Part shown: positions 1 to 9,319 of the stretch, piece by piece
How positions within the stretch are numbered: the stretch's first letter is position 1
How the letters are laid out: every line of letters begins with the position of its first letter
Origin: an uncultured Muribaculaceae bacterium
GTDB taxonomy: Bacteria; Bacteroidota; Bacteroidia; Bacteroidales; Muribaculaceae
Direction: 5' to 3'
Assembly: GCA_910578095.1 (NCBI GenBank)
Contig: CAJTOZ010000009.1
Coordinates: 1-64,000, forward strand
DNA length: 64,000 bases
Notes under the pieces: generated by a model
The model's database searches: none
What the model saw: only the letters and a program-made list of their open reading frames with translations
Told to the model about the DNA's origin: nothing
Made by a program: the position numbers and the translations under genes

Positions 1-115
1 GCATATTCAGTTCTGCACCACAAACATACTATCTACATTGCGGGCGGTAACCTTATGGTGTCGACTTGGGTAATTTTGCGGATAATCAATTTCTTTTTTT
101 TTGCCGTGACGGAAC

Positions 116-152
116 AAAAAGAAGCGGCCGCGCTGTCGGGGCGCGGCCGCTT
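116..152 (-). terminator. Rho-independent terminator of the secreted-protein gene
   Basis: A perfect 12-bp GC-rich stem (122-133 paired with 141-152) with a 7-base loop is followed on the minus strand by a run of five T (116-120). It lies 24 bases beyond the stop codon of the minus-strand gene that ends at 176. Positions 1-115 hold no gene I can support. Confidence 0.85.
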
Positions 153-175
153 TATGCGGATTTATGTGATGTGGA

Positions 176-1429
176 TTACTTCACAAGCACTTTGGTGGTG
201 GTGTTGCCCTGACGGCGGATCACGATCTGGCCGGCGGTGGGCTCGTTGATGCGCATGCCCTGGAGGTTGAAGTACTCAACGGGAGCATCGTTGTTGTCGA
301 TAGTGATATCGTCGATACCTGCGTTTTCATCGCTAAGGCTGAAGGGAAGCGTGATGGTGCAGTTCTTGTAGTAGCCGAACCATCCATTGTCGTATGCGCC
401 CCAGGTGCCTTCCCAGCTGAGGGTGTTGCCGCTGTAGGTGGCTTCGATTCCGTCCAGCTGATTGCCATTAAGAGCTACGATAGCAACGCGGCCGCTTTCT
501 CCGGAAAGGGTGTAGTCAAACCAGTACCATGTGTCGATGAAAGCAGTTTCGGTGTCGCGTTCAATCTGCACGTAGAGGGGATATGTTGCTGTGATAGCGG
601 TATTCTTTTCGAAGATGAAGTTGTCGAGCACCACGCATTCGCCGAGGTTGTCGTTACCCAGCATTACGTCTTCCTCATGTTTTACGGTAAGATAGGTGGT
701 GAACTCGGTGTAGGTGTCGAGGAATGTGCCTTTGTCATCGGTGTCGCGCTCGCTTATTACGGCGATGGCATTGTAGGTGGTGGACTTTGTCATCTTCACC
801 TTGTCGAAGAGGGCGTAGCTGTATCCGGGCATGCCTTCAACGCCGTAGGTGAACACGTCGTTGCTGGAGATGGTTCCATCGGCGTTGAGGTTGAACACCA
901 CGCTTTTGTTGCGGTCTTCTTTGTCGGCATCGTCATCCCAGCCGTAGAGCCAGAGGTCCTCGCTCACTCCGGGCGTCTCTTCTTCCATCTGGAGGCACTC
1001 CTGAGGAGCACAGGAGATGGTGCCGGCAGCGAAATCGACGGTACCTACCACTGTTACGTCGGAATAGCGGAGACCTACGATTTTGACCTGATTCTCACCT
1101 TCGCCGGCCTGAATGGAGAGTACGCCTTTTTTGTTACCGCCTTGGGTCGAGGAATAGAGGTAGAATGAGTATTCATACACGCCGCAGAGTTCGGTCATAT
1201 CGGATGCAGCGGCCTTTGCGGCAGCGCGGTGGGTAGGGGTGGCAACGTTGTTTTTGCCTACCACGCCGGTGAGGTTCTTGACGATTTTTGCGCTGCTGGC
1301 AAGGTTTGCGCCTGCAAAGGGCTGAACGGCTACTTCGTTGGAGGTGCCGGCGGATTGCATCTTGTGGGCTTCTGCCGAAGCGGAAACAGCAACAGAGGCT
1401 GCGAGAAGAATGGTGTAGAGTTTTTTCAT
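176..1429 (-). CDS. Secreted protein with type-A-like C-terminal sorting tail
   Basis: This 417-residue protein has a clear signal peptide (MKK start, hydrophobic core, cleavage near Ala-Ser-Ala at residues 17-19) with no lipobox, so it should leave the cytoplasm. The middle is rich in aromatic, Asp and Gly residues and looks like beta-sheet; I recognise no enzyme motif. The last 45 residues carry YFNLQGMRI and end in VLVK. This is the layout of the Bacteroidetes Por-secretion-like sorting tail (strand, Asn-Leu-Gln-Gly turn, basic end). The gene is monocistronic, with its own promoter near 1504-1535 and a terminator at 116-152. Function unknown; surface exposure or release is inferred from the tail. 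Confidence 0.8.
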   Translation of the reverse strand: MKKLYTILLAASVAVSASAEAHKMQSAGTSNEVAVQPFAGANLASSAKIVKNLTGVVGKNNVATPTHRAAAKAAASDMTELCGVYEYSFYLYSSTQGGNKKGVLSIQAGEGENQVKIVGLRYSDVTVVGTVDFAAGTISCAPQECLQMEEETPGVSEDLWLYGWDDDADKEDRNKSVVFNLNADGTISSNDVFTYGVEGMPGYSYALFDKVKMTKSTTYNAIAVISERDTDDKGTFLDTYTEFTTYLTVKHEEDVMLGNDNLGECVVLDNFIFEKNTAITATYPLYVQIERDTETAFIDTWYWFDYTLSGESGRVAIVALNGNQLDGIEATYSGNTLSWEGTWGAYDNGWFGYYKNCTITLPFSLSDENAGIDDITIDNNDAPVEYFNLQGMRINEPTAGQIVIRRQGNTTTKVLVK

Positions 1430-1503
1430 GCGATTCTCTAATGTTATTTATTAAAATTGTTGGGTATGTCGTATAAATGTGTTATAAAGCACTCTTTCAA
1501 GCG

Positions 1504-1535
1504 CAAATTTATACTATATTTTGTTTACTTCCAAA
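1504..1535 (-). promoter_or_regulatory. Bacteroidetes-type promoter
   Basis: On the minus strand TTTG (1532-1535) is followed after exactly 20 bases by TAAATTTG (1504-1511), matching the -33/-7 consensus of the Bacteroidetes housekeeping sigma factor. It drives the gene starting at 1429, with a leader of about 70 bases. Confidence 0.8.
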
Positions 1536-1604
1536 AAATATTCATAAAAAAATGAGTTTTTAGGCGAAATTGTCAGCAACAGTTTACAATAATGGCAAAA
1601 TGCT

Positions 1605-1634
1605 AAAAAATCGACGCCAGGGCGCCGATTTTTT
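1605..1634 (-). terminator. Terminator of the tricorn-antiporter-mltF-DUF3332 operon
   Basis: A6-TCGACGCC and GGCGCCGA-T6 form a stem with one mismatch and a tiny loop. The T run on both strands makes it potentially bidirectional. It lies 43 bases beyond the stop of the DUF3332 gene and upstream of the promoter of the next gene. Confidence 0.75.
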
Positions 1635-1677
1635 AGTTCATATAATTAAGTTCATATAATTATATGTGGGATAATGC

Positions 1678-2226
1678 TTAGCGTGCGAGGGCAAAAGCTG
1701 CGCCGCCGGCCATCTGCTGATAGGCGTATACGCCCTGTGCGGAGAGTTCCACGGTGTGCATGTCGCCGTCGATGCCGGGCATAGCCACGTGGGTGTCGTC
1801 GATGAAGGTGAGGATTGTGTGGCGCTCGCCGTTGAGATTTACGCTCCAGGTCTGCTCATCGGTGTCGAAGTCAAGGCGCACGATGCTGCCGTCGGTCTCG
1901 GATTTGATGGTGTAGCCATGTCCGTCGCATTCTACGAGATAGCGTCCGTCGTTGCCTTCAATCACTTTGGTGCCGCTGGCCACGGGGTTGGAGCCGCTCC
2001 AGAATTCGATGCTGTTGAGCACAAGCACGTCGGCGAGGGCGCTCACTTCGTAGACGGGGAGAACCCAGAAGGCGAAGAACACGAGTTCGTTGACGAATTT
2101 GTTGCCGATCTGTTTGTTCCAGCTCAGGAGTTTGTTGGTGAGCTGAAAACTTCCGATGCAGGAAGTGCCGAGCATCGATGCGCTCAGAAGGCACACGAGA
2201 GCCACGCTCAGGTAGGTCTTTCTCAT
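1678..2226 (-). CDS. DUF3332 family lipoprotein
   Basis: A 182-residue protein with an N-terminal lipoprotein signal (LGTSC, Cys at about residue 23). It is followed by the segment typical of the DUF3332 family: Lys-Leu-Leu-x-Trp-Asn, GNKFVNELVFF and NSIEFWSG. The first 75 residues contain a hydrophobic stretch; the rest looks like beta strands. The family has no established function; members sit in the envelope of Gram-negative bacteria. The start is 55 bases after mltF and the gene is followed by a strong terminator, so it is the last gene of the operon that begins at 9144. Family assignment is from sequence pattern only. Confidence 0.8.
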   Translation of the reverse strand: MRKTYLSVALVCLLSASMLGTSCIGSFQLTNKLLSWNKQIGNKFVNELVFFAFWVLPVYEVSALADVLVLNSIEFWSGSNPVASGTKVIEGNDGRYLVECDGHGYTIKSETDGSIVRLDFDTDEQTWSVNLNGERHTILTFIDDTHVAMPGIDGDMHTVELSAQGVYAYQQMAGGAAFALAR

Positions 2227-2281
2227 AATGTGGGGTGTGTGGATGAATAAATAAATAAAAAAGGGTGAATGATTGTCGTTG

Positions 2282-3658
2282 TTATGCTTGTATTTCCCGT
2301 CGGGCGGTGTCGTAGAACGCCATTATGTCTCGCACGTAGGCCACAGGTTCGGACCCTCGGCAATATCCGTACTTCACCACGGGGTCGTTGTAGTATTCCG
2401 GTTTTGATTTCATGAGCAGGGCGCGCTCCACATTGTCGTCCCATACCTGGGGGTCCATGCCATATTTGTCGCACAGCCGCATGGCGTCGAGCACATGGGC
2501 TATGCCCACATTATAGCTTCCGATCACGAATTTCAGGCGTTCGCGGTCGTTCGGCACATATTTCTGCAGCTGTCGGTTGAGATCCCGCAGCAGTTGGGTG
2601 GCCACATTTATGCTCACCTCAGGATTGTTGAGCTTCGACACAGGCGTGCGGTATCCCCGTGCGGTGCGCGGCATTATCTGCATGAGCCCGCGTGCGCCCA
2701 CCCATGAGCGTGCTGTGGGCTTGAAGCGGCTCTCGGCCCAACCCTGGGCGGCAAGCAGGCGCCAGTCCCAGCCTATGCGGTCGGCATAGGTTTTGAAGAG
2801 CTTGTCGTAGCTCGATATGTATCCTTTGGAGAAGTCGAAGCGCTGGAATGTGCGTCCTTTGCTCATCTCAAAATAGCGCTTGAGCAGGTCGGCATTATCG
2901 CGTCGGGCATCGGCAGTGGCCATCCATGTGTCCACACTGTCGGCAAGCCACGCACGCTGCGGCGCAACGCCCCATGCGGCGCGTTGCGGAAAACTCACCT
3001 CGAGGCTGACGTCAAGATCGGGGTAGTACGTGGCATTGAGGCGTGCCACATTGCGGTTCACCACGGTCAGAGGTATTTTGCCGTCGCTCACCATCTGTAT
3101 AAGATCCTCATCGATAAGGGAATCGGCATCGACAGTGTGGATGTTGATGCCTCCGCCGAGCTCTTCGTCGAGATGGCGCAGACGTTGTTCGTATTTAGAA
3201 CCGCTTTCCACATATATGTCCTTGCCCGGGAGCTGCGTGACATCGGTGATGGCAGCCTTGCCTTTTTCTTTCGGCTGCACGAGCACTTGGGTGGTGAGCA
3301 TTTCCGGACCGCAGGCCAACACGCGTCCGCGGTACTGCGACGTCACCGGCACATCGCAGGCAAGAAGGTCCACGGTGCCGCTGTCGAGCATTGCCACGGC
3401 CTCGCTCATGCTGCGGGCCACGCGGAGGTCGAGCACCATGCCTTTTGCCTCGGCGAAATCGCTTACAAGGGTGTAGTCGTAGCCCATGGGCTCATCGCGG
3501 TAGATGAAGTACGACGTTGGGCTGTAAAGCGTGGCCACACGCAGCGTATCGGGCAACGCGTTCACGCTTTCTCCGGCCGTACGGTGGCCGCACGACACTG
3601 CAGCCACCGCTGCCATTGCGGCGACGCCTGCGGCTATTATATGGCGAAGCTTGTTCAT
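2282..3658 (-). CDS. mltF: MltF-like membrane-bound lytic murein transglycosylase
   Basis: A 458-residue lipoprotein (Cys23 after AAVS) with two domains. Residues about 38-265 form a family-3 solute-binding-like domain, as in MltF (LRVATLYSPTSYF near its start). Residues about 290-445 form an SLT transglycosylase domain with catalytic Glu309 in WAESRF and the downstream GARGLMQIMP motif. The enzyme would cleave glycan strands of peptidoglycan to 1,6-anhydro-muropeptides, while the periplasmic domain regulates activity. It lies 45 bases downstream of the antiporter gene and 55 bases upstream of the DUF3332 gene with no promoter or terminator seen between, suggesting one transcript. Confidence 0.9.
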   Translation of the reverse strand: MNKLRHIIAAGVAAMAAVAAVSCGHRTAGESVNALPDTLRVATLYSPTSYFIYRDEPMGYDYTLVSDFAEAKGMVLDLRVARSMSEAVAMLDSGTVDLLACDVPVTSQYRGRVLACGPEMLTTQVLVQPKEKGKAAITDVTQLPGKDIYVESGSKYEQRLRHLDEELGGGINIHTVDADSLIDEDLIQMVSDGKIPLTVVNRNVARLNATYYPDLDVSLEVSFPQRAAWGVAPQRAWLADSVDTWMATADARRDNADLLKRYFEMSKGRTFQRFDFSKGYISSYDKLFKTYADRIGWDWRLLAAQGWAESRFKPTARSWVGARGLMQIMPRTARGYRTPVSKLNNPEVSINVATQLLRDLNRQLQKYVPNDRERLKFVIGSYNVGIAHVLDAMRLCDKYGMDPQVWDDNVERALLMKSKPEYYNDPVVKYGYCRGSEPVAYVRDIMAFYDTARREIQA

Positions 3659-3703
3659 GTAATTAAAACGCGGCGGATGCTTTTTGGTTGTGTGGCAGAC
3701 GTG

Positions 3704-5899
3704 TTATTTCAGTCTTTCTATGTTTTTTTTGTCGCCCACGAGCCATACTATGTCGCCTTGGGCAAACACCAGGTCGGGGTCGGAATCAATGTATTGGTCG
3801 CCGCGGTGCACCGCCACCACTACGGCGTCGTAGCTGTCGCGGATGGATGCGCTGCGCGGGGTGGCGCCGATTATTGGCGATGCGGGCCCGAGTATCACGG
3901 AGGCGAGCTGCACGTCGGATGCTGTAGTGTTGCTCTCCGGCACATGCTCCGCCTCTATGGCGGGCAGCACGGCGGCTATCTGCTCGTCGTTGCCTATGAC
4001 GCCCAGCACATCGCCGGGGAATATGCGCATGCGTCCGTTGGGTATGGGGATGATTTGTGCTGCACGCTGTATGCTCACCACGTTGATGCCGAAACGCCCG
4101 CGCAGATTGCTGTCCATGAGGCGCTCGCCCACGAATTCGCAGCCGGAGCCCACGGTCATGAAGGCCTGATGGAGGTCGCCCACCACGTAGTTGTTTTTGC
4201 CGCTGCGGCGCAATTCGCGCTCGTTGAGGTTGTCGCGGAATTTATTTTCAATATGGTCGAGGCGTGTGCGCAGCCGTCGTGACAGCACAAACACCGTGAC
4301 TATGACAACCACAGCCACCAATGCCACCATCGCGCGGGAGGAGAAGCTGATGCTCACGGCATAGGCTGCGAGCGCGAGCGCGAGGAGAGAGCGGAAGATA
4401 CTGAGCACAATAGCCGGCACGCGGGCCGATGCGGTGTCGAAGCCGGCAGCGGAGGCCCGCACGGGCACTGCCAGCGCGAAAAGGAAAGGCGACATTACGG
4501 CAAGGGTGGTCACGGCAGTGAGCATGTCGGCCCATGCCGGCAACATTCCGAGAAGCAGAGGCCGCAGGAAATGGCGGCACACCACGACGACCGCTATCAG
4601 CACAATGGCGTAGCACAGCGTGGAGGGAAGGACGCGCCGCAGCATAGCGGCCCATACGCCGGGGGTGGCCTGTTCCTTTACGGCATCGGAGCGGTACCGG
4701 CTGATGAGGAAATGCAGGCGCGGAGGCAGGTAGCGCTCCACCAAAGCGTAGGCCGGAGTGGCCATTTTTATGAAGTAGGGTGTGGTGAAGGTGGTGATGA
4801 CCGATACAGCCACCACAATGGGGTACAAGTTGGGCTCAAGCACGCCGAGGCTCATGCCGAGGGTGGCTATGATAAAGGCGAATTCGCCTATCTGTGTGAG
4901 TGAGAATCCGCTCTGAATGGCCACGCGCAATGTCTGTCCGGTCACAAGCATACCGAAGGTGCCGAACAGTATCATACCCACCACTACCACGGCCGAGAGG
5001 ATGAGTATCGACTGCCAGTACTGGGCGAGTATGGCGGGCTGCACCATCATGCCCACCGAGATGAAAAACACGGCGCCGAATAGGTCCTTGACGGGTGTGA
5101 CCACGTGCTCTATGCGCTCGGCGTAGCTCGTGCCGGCGAGGATGCTGCCCATGACGAATGCCCCTAAAGCGAGCGAAAAACCGCAGTAGACGCTGAACAC
5201 AGCCATCCCCAGACACAGCCCCATGGACACCACAAGAAGTGTCTCGCCGTTGAGAAAGCGCCGCCAGCGGTTGAGCAGCGAGGGAAGCACGTACACGCCG
5301 ACCAGAAACCAGATCACGAGGAAGAAAAGAAGCTTGCCCACGCTGAAGAGAAGGTCGGACCCCTCAACGGAATTATTTACAGCGATGGAAGAAAGAATCA
5401 CCATCATGACCACGGCGAAGAGATCTTCGACAATGAGCACCGCCAGCACGAGCGAGGCGAATTTCTGCTGTCGCAGGCCCATGTCGGTGAACGCCTTGAG
5501 GATAATGGTGGTGGACGACATGGAGAGCATGCCGCCCAGGAAGAGGCTGTTGATGGTGTTCATGCCCATGAGATGTCCGGCGGCGAATCCGGCACACATC
5601 ATGCCCGATACTATGATAAGCGCGGTGACGACGGCCGATCCGCCGGCGCTCATGAGCTTTTTGAAACTGAATTCAAGTCCGAGCGAGAACAGCAGCACAA
5701 TTATACCTATCTCGGCCCAGAAGTCAATGTTGGCCTCGGTGGTGACCGACGGCAGATACTCGAAGTGGGGGCTCGCAAGAAATCCGGCCACGATATAGCC
5801 CAGCACCACCGGCTGCTTGATCCATTTGAACAGCACGGTGACGCCGGCTCCGAGCAGGAGGATAAAGGCGAGGTCGCTGATCAGGCTCTCGATGTTCAT
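3704..5899 (-). CDS. CPA2-family cation:proton antiporter with RCK_C domains
   Basis: A 731-residue inner-membrane protein. Residues 1-400 contain about 12 membrane segments of the Na+/H+ exchanger fold, including LLFSLGLEFS and an Asp in VLIVEDLFAVV, typical of KefB/RosB-type CPA2 antiporters. More membrane segments follow (about 415-545). The C-terminal 170 residues look like two TrkA-C (RCK_C) ligand-sensing domains, each ending in a GD...G..G pattern (FPGDVLGVIGN and QGDIVWLVGD). It probably exchanges K+ or Na+ for protons; the ion cannot be told from sequence. Its ATG overlaps the stop of the tricorn-like gene by 4 bases, so the two are translationally coupled. Confidence 0.9.
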   Translation of the reverse strand: MNIESLISDLAFILLLGAGVTVLFKWIKQPVVLGYIVAGFLASPHFEYLPSVTTEANIDFWAEIGIIVLLFSLGLEFSFKKLMSAGGSAVVTALIIVSGMMCAGFAAGHLMGMNTINSLFLGGMLSMSSTTIILKAFTDMGLRQQKFASLVLAVLIVEDLFAVVMMVILSSIAVNNSVEGSDLLFSVGKLLFFLVIWFLVGVYVLPSLLNRWRRFLNGETLLVVSMGLCLGMAVFSVYCGFSLALGAFVMGSILAGTSYAERIEHVVTPVKDLFGAVFFISVGMMVQPAILAQYWQSILILSAVVVVGMILFGTFGMLVTGQTLRVAIQSGFSLTQIGEFAFIIATLGMSLGVLEPNLYPIVVAVSVITTFTTPYFIKMATPAYALVERYLPPRLHFLISRYRSDAVKEQATPGVWAAMLRRVLPSTLCYAIVLIAVVVVCRHFLRPLLLGMLPAWADMLTAVTTLAVMSPFLFALAVPVRASAAGFDTASARVPAIVLSIFRSLLALALAAYAVSISFSSRAMVALVAVVVIVTVFVLSRRLRTRLDHIENKFRDNLNERELRRSGKNNYVVGDLHQAFMTVGSGCEFVGERLMDSNLRGRFGINVVSIQRAAQIIPIPNGRMRIFPGDVLGVIGNDEQIAAVLPAIEAEHVPESNTTASDVQLASVILGPASPIIGATPRSASIRDSYDAVVVAVHRGDQYIDSDPDLVFAQGDIVWLVGDKKNIERLK

Positions 5900-8800
5900 T
5901 TCTTGCGGGCGTCGATGTCCTTGAGCAGTTCCTCAACAGCTGTGCGCAGCTGGTCGTCGCGGCCGGCAGCTATGCCTTCGGGGGTATTGAGCACGGTCAC
6001 ATCCGGCTCGAGTTCCTGATTCTCGAGCACGGAACCGTCGGCGAGGCGGTAGCCTATCACGGGAATGCCGAACACCATGGAGGGGTCCTGCATGCGCACC
6101 CAGTTGACGGAGGTCATGGTGCCGGCCACAGGGGCGCCCACCAGGCGTCCTATGCCTTTGTGCTTATACACCCAGGGTGTGCCGTGGGCGTTGCTGTAGC
6201 AGGCTTCGCTCATGAGCATTATGCTGGGTTTGTTCCAGCGGCGCGACGGCATGTCGCAAGTGGCGGTGCCGCGTATTTCCTGTGTGAGATATTTTTCGCC
6301 GCTCAGCAGCACTTCAATGTCCTCGTGCAGACGTCCGCCGCCGTTCCAGCGTATGTCCACAACCACACCCTCGCGGTCGTTGTAGCGTCCGAGCAGGTCG
6401 CTGTACACGCGGCGGAAGCTGTCGTCGCCCATGGATTGGATATGTACATACCCGAGGCGTCCGCCGGAGAGGCTGTCTACTTCAGCGCGGCGTGCGTCGA
6501 CCCATCTTTCGTACAAAAGCTCGGAGAAGGCTCCGGCGCCGATGGGTAGCACCACTTCTTCAATAGAGGCTCCGGAGGCATCGGTGAATGCTACGAGCGT
6601 CTTGCGCCCGGCGATGTCGGCGAGCAGGGCGGCGTAGTCGGTGTCGTGGGCCAGGGGCGTGCCGTTTATGGCTGTGATCACAGCTCCGGGGCGCATCTTG
6701 GATGCTGCCTTGTCGAACGGGCCGCCTACCACCACTTCCTCAACTTTCAGACCCGGGCCGGCGAAAGAGTAGTCGTAGAGCAGTCCGAGCGACGCAGTGC
6801 GGTCGGCATCGCGCGATGCGGGGGCGGAGTATCGGCCGCCGGTGTGGCTCACGTTGAGCTCGCCGAGCCATTCGCTCAGCAGTTCGGCAAAGTCGTAGTT
6901 GTTGGAAATATGGGGCATGAACTTGCGGTAGGCCTCGGTCATTGCCGGCCAGTCTACGCCGTGCATGTCGGCAGTGTAGAATCGTTCGGCTTCCTCGCGT
7001 GCCACGTAGTCAAACATGTAATCGCGCTCGGCGTTGTGGTCGAGGCGCATTGCGGCAGAGTAGGCCACGGGAGTGATTTTCGCGCCTTTAGGCTCGAATT
7101 TGCGTATGGAGGAGCCTATGAGGAACATGTTCTTAAGGTCGGGAGTGGCGTCGAAATGCGCACCGCCGGAGATTTTCTTCACCATCTCCATAGCGCCGTC
7201 GTCGTCGCGCAGAGCGAGTTTCCAGAGATTGGCGCCCTGGTCGGCCTGGGTGGTGTAGTAGAGGGTTTCGCCATCAGAGGTGATGATGGCGTCGATAAGA
7301 TCGGTCGACATGGGCGTGAGCCGCACTATGCGCTTGTCGATGCCGTCGGGCTCCACATTGATGGTCTTGTTGTCGGCCTTGCTTTCCTCGGCTTCTTCTT
7401 TTTTGCCCTTCTTGGCCTTGCTTTCGGTCTTCTTATCGTCCTTTTTGGATTTTTTGTCGAGCTCCTTGCGCAGGGCGTAGTCCTCCTCGCTGAGCAGGAA
7501 GCGGTCGTAGGCATCGCGGTTGAGAAACGCAAGCATTACATCGTACTGCGAACCCCACGAGGCATGGTTGCGCATGCCGTATCGTTCGCTGCCGAAGAGT
7601 ATGGCGTTGCCGTCGAGTGCCCAGCGTATGGTTTCGTCGAAGTAGCCGCTGTTGGTGATGTTTATGATGTTGCCATCGGCCACATTGATGATGGCTACAT
7701 CGGAGTATGGCTCGTGACGCCGCGCCACTATATCGGTGGCTATCCACCGCGAGTCCGGGCTCCACTGAAACGAGAAGCGGCCGTTTCGCTGCGGGTGGGT
7801 GGTGCCATCGGTGAGCTCGCGCACGGCCCCGGTGGCCACGTCCATCACGGCAAGCTTGGTGCGGTCAAGCACAAATGCCAGTTTCTTGCCGTCGGGCGAA
7901 TATTCCGGACAGGAGCGCTCATGGCCATCGTCGGGGAAGAGGGCTTTTTCCGAAAACGAGGTCGCGTTGGCGAAATTGCCGTCTATGTCGGGGCGAGCCA
8001 TCGACGCTGTGTAGATGTTGCTGCGGCCGTTGCGCTCGGAGGCGTAGATGAGTTTTTTCCCATCGGGGCTCCACTGCACGCCGCTCTCGGCGGCCGGAGT
8101 GGAGGTGACGCGTGCCGTGGTTTCATACTCCACGGAGGTGACGAATACATCGCCGCGGTAGACGATGGCCATCATCTCGCCGTCAGGCGAGGCGGAAGCC
8201 TCGGACGCTCCGCGGGATGCGGTGAGTTTCTCTACGTCGGGCAGCGTCTCGTCTATGAGCGATATCGCCACCTTGGCAGGCTCAGCGCCCTCGCGCATAG
8301 TGTATATCTCGCCGTCGTAGGTGAAACACAGGGTGCCGTCGGCTCCATGGGAGAGAAAGCGCACGGGGTGGGTGGTGAAATGTGTTACGGCCGTAGCATG
8401 ACCGTCGTCGGCGAGGGCATAGACATTCATGCTGCCACCGTCGCGCTCGCTGAGGAAATAGTTTTTGCCTTGGCCGGCCGCAGGATTTGTGTCCTCGCCC
8501 CGGCGGTGCGTTATGTTGGTGTGGGTGCCTGTGCGTGTGTCGTAGCGCCAGATGTCGCGTGTGACGCCCGATGTGTGGTGCTTGCGCCATTCATCCTCAA
8601 AACCTTTCACATCCTGATAAAGGAAGGTGAGGCCGCCGGGCTCCCAGCTGATATATCGCGCCGGGGTGGCGAGCACGCGGGTGGTGGCGCCTCCTGCCGC
8701 AGGCACGGCATAGAGCTCGGTCATGCGCGCCGACGGGAAAAGAGCGCTGGCGGCGGGGTCCTGTATGGCGGCCGAGAACAGCACGGAGCTGCCGTCGGGG

Positions 8801-9144
8801 GAGAAAGCTTCAGGTATCTCTGAGGCGGAGTTGTAGGTGAGCCGCACCGGTGCGCCACCGGTGGCGTCGACAATGTATATGTCCATGTTGCCGTTGCGGT
8901 CCGATGCGAAAGCTATTTTCTTGCCGTCGGGGCTCCATACGGGATTGGCCTCATAGGAGGCTCCCGATGTGAGGCGGGTGGCTTGGCCACCGGAGGTCGG
9001 CACGGTCCAGATGTCGCCTTTATAGCAGAATGCTATCGTATGGGCATCGGGAGATATCTTTACATCGCGCAGCCACATCGGGGTTGTGGTGGCGGCAATG
9101 GCTGCAGGCGCCGCAAGGGCCATGAGTGCAAGCAGTTTTTTCAT
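5896..9144 (-). CDS. Tricorn-like S41 serine peptidase
   Basis: A 1082-residue exported protein (signal peptide 1-18). Residues 20-680 hold two series of TolB/WD40-like propeller blades, recognised by repeated WSPDGKKIAF-type motifs. A core segment, a PDZ domain (about 790-880) and a C-terminal tail-specific protease domain (about 890-1075) follow; the nucleophile is the Ser of CYSNAHG. This is the architecture of tricorn protease, which trims oligopeptides. Between the propellers (about 561-594) lies an unusual Lys/Glu-rich insert. A consensus promoter sits at 9178-9209 and this gene heads the operon. Location in the periplasm is inferred from the signal peptide. Confidence 0.92.
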   Translation of the reverse strand: MKKLLALMALAAPAAIAATTTPMWLRDVKISPDAHTIAFCYKGDIWTVPTSGGQATRLTSGASYEANPVWSPDGKKIAFASDRNGNMDIYIVDATGGAPVRLTYNSASEIPEAFSPDGSSVLFSAAIQDPAASALFPSARMTELYAVPAAGGATTRVLATPARYISWEPGGLTFLYQDVKGFEDEWRKHHTSGVTRDIWRYDTRTGTHTNITHRRGEDTNPAAGQGKNYFLSERDGGSMNVYALADDGHATAVTHFTTHPVRFLSHGADGTLCFTYDGEIYTMREGAEPAKVAISLIDETLPDVEKLTASRGASEASASPDGEMMAIVYRGDVFVTSVEYETTARVTSTPAAESGVQWSPDGKKLIYASERNGRSNIYTASMARPDIDGNFANATSFSEKALFPDDGHERSCPEYSPDGKKLAFVLDRTKLAVMDVATGAVRELTDGTTHPQRNGRFSFQWSPDSRWIATDIVARRHEPYSDVAIINVADGNIINITNSGYFDETIRWALDGNAILFGSERYGMRNHASWGSQYDVMLAFLNRDAYDRFLLSEEDYALRKELDKKSKKDDKKTESKAKKGKKEEAEESKADNKTINVEPDGIDKRIVRLTPMSTDLIDAIITSDGETLYYTTQADQGANLWKLALRDDDGAMEMVKKISGGAHFDATPDLKNMFLIGSSIRKFEPKGAKITPVAYSAAMRLDHNAERDYMFDYVAREEAERFYTADMHGVDWPAMTEAYRKFMPHISNNYDFAELLSEWLGELNVSHTGGRYSAPASRDADRTASLGLLYDYSFAGPGLKVEEVVVGGPFDKAASKMRPGAVITAINGTPLAHDTDYAALLADIAGRKTLVAFTDASGASIEEVVLPIGAGAFSELLYERWVDARRAEVDSLSGGRLGYVHIQSMGDDSFRRVYSDLLGRYNDREGVVVDIRWNGGGRLHEDIEVLLSGEKYLTQEIRGTATCDMPSRRWNKPSIMLMSEACYSNAHGTPWVYKHKGIGRLVGAPVAGTMTSVNWVRMQDPSMVFGIPVIGYRLADGSVLENQELEPDVTVLNTPEGIAAGRDDQLRTAVEELLKDIDARKK

Positions 9145-9177
9145 ATGCTGTGAAATGATTTATATTCTATTGATATG

Positions 9178-9209
9178 CAAAAATACATAATTCCGCTTGC
9201 ATGGACAAA
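9178..9209 (-). promoter_or_regulatory. Bacteroidetes-type promoter of the tricorn operon
   Basis: Minus-strand TTTG (9206-9209), a 20-base spacer and TATTTTTG (9178-9185) match the -33/-7 consensus exactly. The ATG of the tricorn-like gene lies 33 bases further on. Confidence 0.8.
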
Positions 9210-9268
9210 ATTTCTTCCAAAAACGGCAGGCGCGCCGGGGAATAATTCCATTTTTCCGGCTATAATGA

Positions 9269-9297
9269 GAAACCCGCGCTTTGGTGGCGCGGGTTTC
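9269..9297 (-). terminator. Hairpin terminator after the GH5 pair
   Basis: A perfect 11-bp stem (9269-9279 with 9287-9297) and a 7-base loop lie just beyond the stop of the second GH5 gene. The T tract on the minus strand is weak (TCTCATT), so termination may be partial or need Rho. Confidence 0.55.
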
Positions 9298-9319
9298 GGA
9301 ATATTCAGGTGTGTAGGGT

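Noticed and set aside
71..78. TAATTTTG on the plus strand near the left edge
   Set aside because: It matches a -7 box but no plus-strand gene follows and no -33 box is in place.
6646..8823. A 725-codon plus-strand frame opposite the tricorn-like gene
   Set aside because: Composition is His/Val/Ala-rich as expected for an antisense shadow; the minus-strand product is a recognised peptidase.
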